64,000 nucleotides of DNA from Alligator mississippiensis (Eukaryota; Chordata; Crocodylia; Alligatoridae), in NCBI RefSeq assembly GCF_030867095.1, contig NC_081826.1, positions 58,868,001-58,932,000 of the forward strand, in the 5' to 3' direction. The stretch's first letter is position 1; every line of letters begins with the position of its first letter. This document shows, piece after piece, positions 56,442 to 64,000 of this stretch. The position numbers and the translations under genes were made by a program. The notes below the pieces were generated by a model. That model worked only from the letters and a program-made list of their open reading frames with translations, was not told the DNA's origin and did not search any database.

Positions 56442-56950
56442 TGTTGTCGTGGAAACACACACAGAGTACTTTTGGGTCAGGTCAGCAGAAGCTTTTATTC
56501 AAAAGAAACTACAGCTGTAGGGGGAGTTCCAAAGTGACATGGATTTCCCAAGCACTTGGAAGGGGTCCCCCCCCCAAGAGCAAAATCAGGAGGCTTATAT
56601 ACTTTTTAACAGTCGCTTACAACTCACGTGATCATATAGTGAAATTAGCATGAAAAGCGGCTATAATATTACTTCATTATTTCTTTGCTGTTATCAGGAT
56701 GGGAATTATGGGGGAGATAGGGTTAGTTCACAAACCTCCTTCTTGCACCTGGAAATCTACTTTGTACATACTTTTTTTTTTCTACCTTCAAGGCCGCGGT
56801 GAGCGAAGCATTTGCAGAAGAGTTACAAAGAACAAACACTTGCCCTTATCTGTTCTACTGTACCGAGCCAGCAATTCTACACAAAGTGGTTATGTCATCT
56901 TATAACTAAAATAATCAAAGTTTAAGGCATATATTTTTTCTGATTCCACA
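56442..56950 (-). repeat. 3' LTR of the provirus
   Basis: The LTR is 509 bp, beginning TGTGGAATCA and ending CGACAACA on the minus strand (TG..CA ends). A TATATAAG box lies at about 56,592-56,604. An AATAAA signal, within TTTTGAATAAAAGC, lies at about 56,487-56,500. The order TATA then poly(A) signal sets U3, R and U5. It abuts the polypurine tract exactly. The target duplication cannot be checked because the other end is outside the window. Confidence 0.88.
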
Positions 56951-56963
56951 GCCCCCCCCTTTG
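56951..56963 (-). promoter_or_regulatory. Polypurine tract
   Basis: The minus strand reads AAAGGGGGGGGC immediately before the LTR. This is the expected primer site for plus-strand DNA synthesis. Confidence 0.88.
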
Positions 56964-57054
56964 AGACTATTTAGTCTCACTTTAGCCTTAAATTTCCATT
57001 CTCATGAGCCCCTCTATTTCATCATGCAGCCTTTCATGTTTTCTTTCAATCTGC

Positions 57055-58470
57055 TCACACTTTTGTAACCATTATTTTAGACTCTGCTGTGGGTTTTCTT
57101 GCCTTGCTAAAGCTTCCCCTGCTGGCTTTCACGCAGCAGAGGATCAGTTGCATTAAGACATAGAACATTATCAGAACTATCAAGGCAAACAATATTCCAT
57201 ACAGGATTTTCTTGCCAAGGGCCCCGAAATCTGGGAGCCAGGAGGTTAGCCAAGACCACATTTCTTCTAGACCCCAGTCAGTATTTTCTGAGGCCACTTG
57301 ATGTAGGACCCTTAACTGATTTCGGATTTTGCGACTGTCAGTTTCGATTCGCGTGTCCTGATTGACATAGACACAACAGGTGGAGTTTACTAAGGCACAT
57401 ACTCCCCCCTGGGATACCAATAGGTAATCTAGGGCTATGCGGTGTTGTATAGTTACTTGTGAGATCTGGGAGATCTCTTTTTGCAGAGCCTGAATTGCAT
57501 CCGCAGTGGCATTTCCCATAGCTTACATTGTGGATGAAATGTTAATTATGGCTAGTTCCAATTCTCTTACTCCAAGCCACGGTATGAAGGTTCTCATAAA
57601 TCGATGGAACCCTGTGTTTCTGGTAGCTAAGGGGTTAACCGCCCTTTTCATGTGATGGTTGAAATTTTTTACTTGTTCCAGATATATTGCACTATGCATT
57701 TCGAAACCAGGGATAACACGTCCAAGAGTGCATACCCCCACCCAATTCCAGGGCAAGATTTTATGAGCCCTGTTTCCGCAGAGCCAGTAAAGGCCTGGGG
57801 CAGAAAGGGTACTCAAATCTCGACAGTTGTTGTGCCCTATCCGGCACTTTCGATTGATATGCATCGTATAGGACGGTCCACGTTCAGCTGCTATCCTGCT
57901 GGACCGAGATATATTACAAGAAGTAAAATTGGAGTGAATGTAAAATTCTGATCTGTTTGCAATGAGAGCAACATGAGGTTCCTTAGAAAAGTTGTAGACC
58001 ATGAATCCTGTACAATTGAGAGAGGGTACGTTACCCAACAGGATTCCACTGGTGCTACTAGGGCTATAATCTAGAGTAGTTAGGCAATGAGGGTAGTGTC
58101 CTACAGGTGTGGCTTTATTATAAGCTCCGGTGTTGTTGGATCTGTAACAGAAAGGCGCCTCTACTCTTGGGGAGATTATCCAGTTAGCAGGGGCGGCCCT
58201 CCATTCTTTAGGAGCGGACCGATGGGCAGCTAACGAGTAGTGTCTAACGAAGCCGCCGTTTATTGTTCCCCATTGCTGGAGGGATATTGGTACTCCGATC
58301 ATTGGGATTCCTTGGTGTAGGTGTGCTGGGCTGTGAGAGCATATCCAGCAGTCACTTTTATTTCCAGCTTGAGCCACCGCATGGGAGATCTGCAAATACA
58401 AATTTTTTTCCCACCCCCCTTGGGTGATACTGAGATACCCAAGTGTGATATATAAGGATATCAGTGCCAT
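57055..58470 (-). pseudogene. env: env, interrupted by one stop codon
   Basis: This encodes the envelope glycoprotein precursor. The first ATG at 58,468-58,470 begins a signal peptide (MALISLYITLGYLSITQG). SU carries the CWIC motif about 40 residues in and many N-glycosylation sequons. A basic MKR before AVNPL may be the SU/TM cleavage site. A TAA at 57,523-57,525 interrupts the frame just after the fusion-peptide region, and the same frame is open on both sides. The TM part (57,055-57,519) has an immunosuppressive-domain-like helix followed by C41 and C48-C49 (CX6CC), a membrane span at about residues 105-129 and a short cytoplasmic tail. CX6CC with CWIC predicts covalently linked SU and TM as in gammaretroviruses. 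Confidence 0.92.
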
Positions 58471-58472
58471 TT

Positions 58473-58661
58473 TTAGATACAGGAGGGACAAAGAATCTTA
58501 ACAACAAACATAACCAGCACCAGTAAGAAAAAGAACACTACCAGCCAAATCCAGGATGGCAGCCAAAGTCTTTCTTCGTCCTCTGGGCTCAAGTTACCTA
58601 AAGGACTGATAATGTCGGCTCTTGGTCTTGATCGAGGTGGTGATCTTCCGAATGGGAGCAT
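58473..58661 (-). CDS. Small single-pass membrane protein ORF between pol and env
   Basis: A 62-codon ORF whose ATG (58,659-58,661) directly follows the pol TGA (58,662-58,664). Its TAA (58,473-58,475) is two bases before the env ATG. The product has a basic, proline-rich N-terminus (PFGRSPPRSRPRAD), an acidic patch (SPEDEERLW), one strong hydrophobic span (about residues 43-55, LVVFFFLLVLVMFVV) and a tail with two cysteines, KILCPSCI. I do not recognise it. It is in the pol frame, not the env frame, and env has its own signal peptide. It could be a small accessory membrane protein, a decayed leader, or a chance extension of the pol frame. Confidence 0.5.
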   Translation of the reverse strand: MLPFGRSPPRSRPRADIISPLGNLSPEDEERLWLPSWIWLVVFFFLLVLVMFVVKILCPSCI

Positions 58662-58967
58662 TCACTTTTTTCGAGGCCGAAGATGATATCTTCGTTCTTC
58701 AACTGATGAATCCGGCTGGGCTGAGGTGTTGGGTGCAGGGGAGAGGTTACTAGCACTTGCACCCTGATGCTCCTCACTTGCCTGAGTGAGGTCCTGAGGG
58801 TCTTTGTTCTTGGCCTCAGGGAAAGATCCCAACCTTGGTTGGAATTCAGCTGCTTTGGGGTCCAATGGAGGTGATACCTTCTTGCAGTGCGAGGCGTGAG
58901 TCCACGTTTGGTGACCTTGGCAACGAACAGCAGAATTAATGGTTAGAAGTACCTGGAAAGGTTCTTT
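58662..58967 (-). pseudogene. pol: pol 3' end: integrase C-terminus and tail
   Basis: This is in the same frame as the integrase ORF but cut from it by a TGA at 58,968-58,970. It begins with the integrase C-terminal beta domain (PFQVLLTINSAV, WTHASHCKK). An acidic, proline- and serine-rich tail follows and ends in a basic RYHLRPRKK before the natural TGA. The ATG at 58,863-58,865 inside it is not a real start. Confidence 0.85.
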
Positions 58968-58970
58968 TCA

Positions 58971-60251
58971 TCTGGGTTGAAGTGCGTTTTTTCGTTGATA
59001 GACCTTTACGTAGATCCAATCCCCTGGTTTGAGGTTGTGACAGGGAACATCCGGTGGTTGAGGTAAGGCTTCTTGGACCTGTGAATGAACAGACCTGGCA
59101 TACTTCATTAATGCCTTGTAATAATTTAGTACAGTTTTATCAGTTAATTGTAGGTCTGTTTGGTGAGGGGCAACAGGTGGTGTAGCTGGCATCCTCATGG
59201 GTCGTGCCATGAGTATTTTATAAGGAGTTAGGCCATGTTTTCTGTTAACAGTGTTTCTAATGTGCATAAGAGCAATGGGCAGTGCATCAGGCCATTTGAG
59301 GCCTGTTTCAGCACAAATCTTCGAAATGCGCGTTTTTAAATCAGAGTTTTTACGTTCTACAGCACCACTTGACTGTGGATGATAACTACAGTGTAGGTGT
59401 TGCTGTATGTTGAGTGCTTGGCAGATGTTTTTTACTATCTGTCCTGTGAAATGGGTGCCACGGTCACTATCTATTGTGAGAGGCAATCCAAATCTAGGGA
59501 TGAATTCTTTGAGCAATTTCTTTGCTACAGTGATGGAATCAGCACGTACGCATGGGTAGGCTTCTACCCATCCAGAGAACACATCAATAATAACAAGAAT
59601 GTATTCATAAGAACAGCACTTAGGTAGCTGCACAAAATCAATTTGCAGATTTATAAACGGTCCCCATGGAGGGGGATGGGCTGCGGGTGTCGTTTTTACC
59701 CGTTGCCCAATGTTGTGAGCTAGGCAGATGGGACAGGAGCTACAGTACTGTTGTGCCATGGAAGGAAAATTTGGGGCAAACCAATTTCTTTGTACTGTAG
59801 CAATCATTCCTCCTTTGCTTGTATGGGCCACAGAGTGGGTTAAACGAGCAAGATGTGGCAAAAGCTCTCTAGGCGCCACCAGGCGGCCGTCCGGGGAGCG
59901 CCAGAGAGAGTCGGGGTGCAGTGAACATCCTGCACGCAGCCAGTCATTTATTTCCTTTTTTGGGGCCTGATTTTGAAGAAGGGCCAGACTTGAAAGGCTA
60001 GCCAAAGGAGACTGGTCTGCTGAAAAACAAACAAAAACAGAGTTAGGAGCCTGTGGGCCAGAAAGGGCCGCATTTCTGGCAGAACAGTCTGCCAGATCAT
60101 TTCCTCGTGTGACATCATCAAATGGTTTCTCATGAGCTTTACATTTAACAATAGCAATAGCAAGAGGCAATTGAACAGCTTTTAAGAGCGCTTTTATATA
60201 ACAACCATGACTGATTTGGGTCCCTGATGAAGTGAGGAACCCTCTTTGTTT
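58971..60251 (-). pseudogene. pol: pol: RNase H end and integrase
   Basis: It begins with the C-terminal part of RNase H (KAHEKPF.. and RGNDLAD) and continues into integrase. The zinc-binding HHCC module is present (residues H112 and H116, with a C-x2-C-x2-C cluster at C143, C146 and C149, numbering from the Met at 60,170). The catalytic triad D178, D236 and E272 has the canonical 35-residue spacing between the last two. A TGA at 60,252-60,254 separates it from the upstream RNase H, and another TGA at 58,968-58,970 cuts its C-terminus. Confidence 0.93.
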
Positions 60252-60254
60252 TCA

Positions 60255-61436
60255 GATTTGTCCAAAATCATGAACAACACCAAAAGCATACTTAGAGTCA
60301 GTATAAATGGTTGTGGTTTGATTTTTTGCAAGAATGCAAGCACGTGTTAAAGCAATGAGTTCAGCAACTTGAGCAGAACGAGCTTGGGGTAAAGAATAGG
60401 CTTCCAAAACAGCATACTGAGTGCATACTGCATATCCCGCAACTAATTTGCCTGCATCATTTTTAAGACAGGAACCATCAACAAACAAAACAAGGTCAGA
60501 GTTTGGGATAGGAATGTCCTTGAGGTCAGTTTGAGGGGTTAACAATTGAGTTGTGATAGACAGGCAATCATGAGGCTCACCATCAGAGGCAATAGGCAGA
60601 AGTGACGCAGGATTCAGAATTGAACAGCGATTTAAGGTTATATTTGCAGCTGACAGTAGAAGTTTCTCATATTTAGTAAGACGGGAATTGGAAATGTGCT
60701 GAGTTTTGCCCTTGAGCAGAAGGGCCATCACAGCATGTGGAACTGCAACGGTTAAAGAGTGTCCCAAAACTAGAGAATCTGCCTTTTCAACCAACAAGGC
60801 AGCAGCTGCAACTGAACGGAGGCAAGGAGGAAGTCCCGCAGCTACGGGATCAAGGGCAGAGCTGTAATATGCAATTGGGCGATGCTTTTTACCATGCAGC
60901 TGAGTGAGTACTTCTAAAGCGATTCCTTCCCGTTCATGACAAAACAAGGTAAAGGGTTTCTTATAATTAGGAAGTCCAAGAGCAGGAACAAGAGTGAGGG
61001 CTTGCTTAAGGACCACAAATGCTTGTTCGGCTTCAGGAGTCCAAGGGAGGGGTTCCGGGGTGGTATCATGAGTGAATGCTTGCAAGGGTTTTGTGAAAGC
61101 AGCATAACCCAGGATCCACTGTCTACAATAACCCGTTGCACCTAAGAATCCCCTCATCTGTTTTCTAGTCATAGGTTTGGGAATGTTGAGGATAGCTTCA
61201 ACTCTACTAGGGGAAAGGTGTCGTTCTCCTGCTGAGATATCATGCCCTAAATAATGTATCTTAGACTTGCAGAGCTGCAATTTAGATTTTGAGGCCTTGT
61301 GGCCTTTCTGAGCTAAAGCTGTGAGGAGTGTTAAAGTATCTTGCTCACAGGCCTCTAAAGTGGGTGAGGCTAACAATAGATCATCAACGTACTGAACAAG
61401 GGTGGACCCCCCTTTGAACGTGATAGGATCCAAATC
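60255..61436 (-). pseudogene. pol: pol: reverse transcriptase palm to RNase H
   Basis: It opens in the frame reached after the poly-A frameshift. It carries the YVDD catalytic motif (residues 15-18 of the visible ORF), the RT thumb and connection (RKQMRGFLGATGYCRQWILG), and RNase H beginning LVLFVDGSC with its acidic residues. The reading frame stops at TGA 60,252-60,254 inside RNase H. It shows no other damage. Confidence 0.93.
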
Positions 61437-62421
61437 TTTTTTTTAGGATCTGGGAAAACAGGGTTGGGGACTCTGTATATCCCTGAGGGAGTCTTGTCCA
61501 GGTATATTGAAATCCCTGATAAGTAAATGCAAACAGATACTGGCTATCCTTATGAACGGGGATAGAGAAAAAAGCAGAACAAAGATCCACTACTGTGAAA
61601 TATGTAGCATCTGAAGGGATACAGGAAAGAATAGTGGCAGGGTTAGGGACCACGGGGAAAGCGGGTAACACAGCGGCATTTACAGCTCGAAGATCTTGCA
61701 CAAAGCGATACGTATCTTTACCAGGTTTTTTGACAGGTAGGATAGGTGTGTTGCAAGGGGAGCGTATTGGGACAATAATCCCTTGCTCAAGGAGTGAGGA
61801 AACGACAGGCTTGATCCCTTCCTCAGCTTCCTTTGAGATGGGGTACTGTGGGACACGAGGAAGTGGCTTGGCAGGGTTCAGGATGATACGCACTGGTTCA
61901 GCACTCAGCATGTGCCCCACTTCATTCGCATGGGTGGACCACAGCTGTGGAGGTACTCGTGCCAACAGTTCCTCTTGCAAGAAGGAAGTGTCAGAATCAG
62001 AGTACTCCTGGGTTAGCAAAGCCACAAGCTTGGTTTCCCTATGTTCCAGTACCTCAAGGTAAACACCATCTGGGCTACAATAAATCACGCATCCCAGTTT
62101 ACACAGCAAATCCTTACCAAGAAGGTTGACAGGTGCACAGGGGCTAAGAAGAAAGGCATGATTTTCAGACAAAGGGCCAATAGAGATGGAGACAGGTTCA
62201 GAGACGGGATGTGGGATAGGTTGTCCGCCTATACCGACAGCATTTACAGTTTCAGGAGAATAAGTTAGAAAAGGAAACTCAGCAGCCTTTAGCGTGGAGC
62301 GGGACGCTCCGGTGTCGACAAGACAGGAGACAGGTTTACCAGAAATAAGGCATTCAACAAACGGACCAGATTGGTCAGTAGCAAGCAAAGGAGCAATGAT
62401 GTCACTGTCCCTCAGGCTGTC
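61437..62421 (-). pseudogene. pol: pol: protease and reverse transcriptase fingers
   Basis: This is in frame with gag after the TAG at 62,422-62,424, consistent with stop-codon readthrough as in gammaretroviruses. The protease active site LVDTGAS lies about residue 25 of the visible ORF. RT fingers follow (GIIVPIRSPCNTPILPVKKP, FVQDLRAVN, LPQGYTESPTLF). At an 8-base A run on the minus strand (61,437-61,444) the frame shifts by one base. A single indel there is the simplest explanation. No ATG start is needed because it is made as a gag-pol fusion. Confidence 0.92.
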
Positions 62422-64000
62422 CTATTCAACACTGGGAAAATTGACAGGAAGTGGAGGTGGGGGCTGGGGTCTGGGTCCTTGGCCGGGGCGGTTGGGGCAT
62501 TCTGATTTCCAATGTCCTTCTTGCTTGCAATAATGACATTGGTTCCCATAGCCTGGGTTTTGTGGGCTCAAGGATCTATCTCTTCCCCTGAATCTACCCG
62601 GGCCTCCCCTTCCCCGTCCTCATCCCCTTCCTCTACCTGGACCCTGCAACTGAGAAATCTGTAAGGCCATTAACTTAAACTCGGCACTGTCTTTAGACCG
62701 TTCCAATTTGTTATGAAAATGGTTAGCCGCAGCAAGGACTTCAGTCAAATCTTTAGTTTCCCAGCCAATAATTACTGTTTGAATTTTCTCAGCAATTTTA
62801 GGGTTAAGTCCCTGGACAAATGCTGCCACTATTGTTTGTTTAGCATTTTCGACTGGGTTATCCATTCCTGAGTATCGTTCAAATGCCTGTTTGAGGCGTT
62901 CTAAATAGTCACTGGGGTGTTCATTTTTGTTTTGTTTACAGGTATTTATTTTGGTCCAGTCTGCCTTTTTTGGGCAAATTGTGAGAACTGTCTGAACCAA
63001 AGCATTTCTCTTGTCAATAAAGTCTTGGCCAATCCCTGGGTTTTGATCTGGCCAAGTACAGGCAGCGTACAGACGTAGCATAGTCTCCTTGGGCAAAATG
63101 GATCGCATGAGCTGATTAATGTCAGCCCATGTTGGATTATAACAATTTATAACAGTCTGCAATTCTTCCTGAAATTTTTCTGGGTCTTCCCTGATTTTTG
63201 GGAACTTTTGAGTTAAATTGTAGAGATCACCTGGAGTCCAGGGTGCATGCACAGTTACTATATTTTGTCCATCGGTGCCAATGCCTGGCATTTGTCTTAG
63301 GGGGTAAACTTGTGCAGTTCGGGATCTCAGATTGATGGGAGATCTTTTCATGCCTATTCCCATTCTTCTAAATACACCTGTGGTGGGTTGTGACCCAGGA
63401 GTAAATTGCCACACTGGTGATGATTTAGTGGCAGATATGGTGGATGAGTCCGGACTATTAAGCTCCGTGGATGGATTTACTGAAGGAGCTTCAGCTAATG
63501 GGTCACTAGCCTGGGCTGCAGCCTGATGTTGAACCGGTTGTTGCTGATGTGGGAGTCCCAGGAGAGCAGGGTTCGAACAAAGGTCAAGGATATCCTCTGC
63601 TGGCTCCGGTGGTGGGGGCGCCCCGGGCAATGCTGGATACATCGGAGCGGTGGCCAGCGTGTAATTTGGGGGAGCAGCCAATTTCTCCCGAACAGCTTTT
63701 AACTGCTGTTTTAATTTTTCTTGAGAGTCTTTTAGGCTCCTAGTTTGAGATTCTGTCCGCCTTTTGGACATTTCATCATACCAATAAAAGAACGCGTCCC
63801 ACTGGTTTTGTGGTGTTTTGGATCCACGGGACTCTAACGCCCCTCTCAAGTGCACTATTTTATCCTGATCAAATGTTCCTTCCTGTGGAAAATGTTTCAC
63901 AGGATCATCCCTAGTATACCAGTTCCACTTATTCAAGTACTTGCAAGTCACGGGAGAATAGTGTGTGTACATAAAGTACGCCGGAGTCCCCTTAGGGGGG
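62422..64000 (-). pseudogene. gag: gag, 5'-partial, with a premature stop
   Basis: This encodes the structural polyprotein. The frame is open through the right edge, so the true start is outside the window. It has a matrix region and a PPNY late-domain motif at residues 101-104 (numbering from the Met at 63,972). A proline-rich linker follows, then a gamma-type capsid with the major homology region near residue 404 (AAFVQGLNPKIAEKIQ). A TGA at 62,620-62,622 lies in a Gly/Arg-rich stretch. Past it the same frame continues through one CCHC zinc knuckle (CHYCKQEGHWKSEC) to the natural TAG at 62,422-62,424. Confidence 0.93.

Larger units (their letters stand above)
56442..64000 (-). mobile_element. 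Gammaretrovirus-like endogenous provirus, 3' part
   Basis: Reading on the minus strand from the right edge: gag (5' end outside the window), pro-pol after an in-frame TAG, a small membrane-protein ORF, env, polypurine tract and 3' LTR. Class I (gamma-like) features are gag and pol in one frame separated by TAG, a single CCHC zinc knuckle, a CWIC motif in SU and a CX6CC motif in TM. Five lesions break it: TGA in gag, a one-base frameshift in RT, two TGA codons in pol and one TAA in env. As it stands it cannot be replication-competent. The primer-binding site and 5' LTR are not in view. Confidence 0.93.

Noticed and set aside
58863..58865. ATG opening a separate 67-codon gene before the small membrane ORF
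   Set aside because: It is in the pol frame and the product is the C-terminal tail of integrase. The ATG is internal.
61384..61433. Programmed frameshift in the A8 run within RT
   Set aside because: Retroviral frameshifting occurs at gag-pro or pro-pol borders, not in the middle of RT. An indel in the homopolymer is simpler.

Overview
The window is vertebrate nuclear DNA, most likely from a crocodilian. I infer this from intron-rich genes, many CR1 LINE fragments that include near-identical copies, many hAT-type mini-elements, and a class I endogenous retrovirus. I cannot exclude a turtle or another sauropsid. The host genes follow the conserved vertebrate order LY96 - TMEM70 - ELOC.

Region by region: bases 1-11,416 are probably LY96 intron 1 and hold repeats only. 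LY96 (MD-2) coding exon 1 is at 11,417-11,525 on the minus strand; its other exons were not found and probably lie left of the window. TMEM70 is complete on the minus strand in three coding exons (26,231-26,444; 24,961-25,050; 18,361-18,782), giving 241 residues with consistent splice phases. ELOC (elongin C) is complete on the plus strand. It has a CpG-rich 5' exon ending at 29,383, a second exon holding the ATG plus one base (44,085-44,088), and coding exons at 47,161-47,304 and 49,438-49,628, together encoding 112 residues. TMEM70 and ELOC are divergent, with separate CpG-island promoters about 2.7 kb apart. Bases 49,629-56,441 are AT-rich ELOC 3' UTR and flank with no gene that I can support.

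Bases 56,442-64,000 are the 3' part of a minus-strand gammaretrovirus-like provirus: 3' LTR, polypurine tract, env, a small membrane-protein ORF, pol and gag, cut by the right edge. It carries one frameshift and four nonsense codons but keeps its domain motifs. Its most interesting feature is a 62-codon ORF with one transmembrane segment packed exactly between the pol stop and the env ATG.

The introns hold CR1 copies (one with a micro-inversion), hAT elements with 8-bp target duplications, a Tigger-like element with TA duplications, a large foldback element, a 33-bp minisatellite inside an LTR-like repeat, and a diverged tandem triplication just inside ELOC intron 1. LY96 acts in LPS sensing with TLR4, TMEM70 in mitochondrial ATP synthase assembly, and ELOC in cullin ubiquitin ligases and elongin. 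Their linkage is conserved synteny, not a shared pathway.
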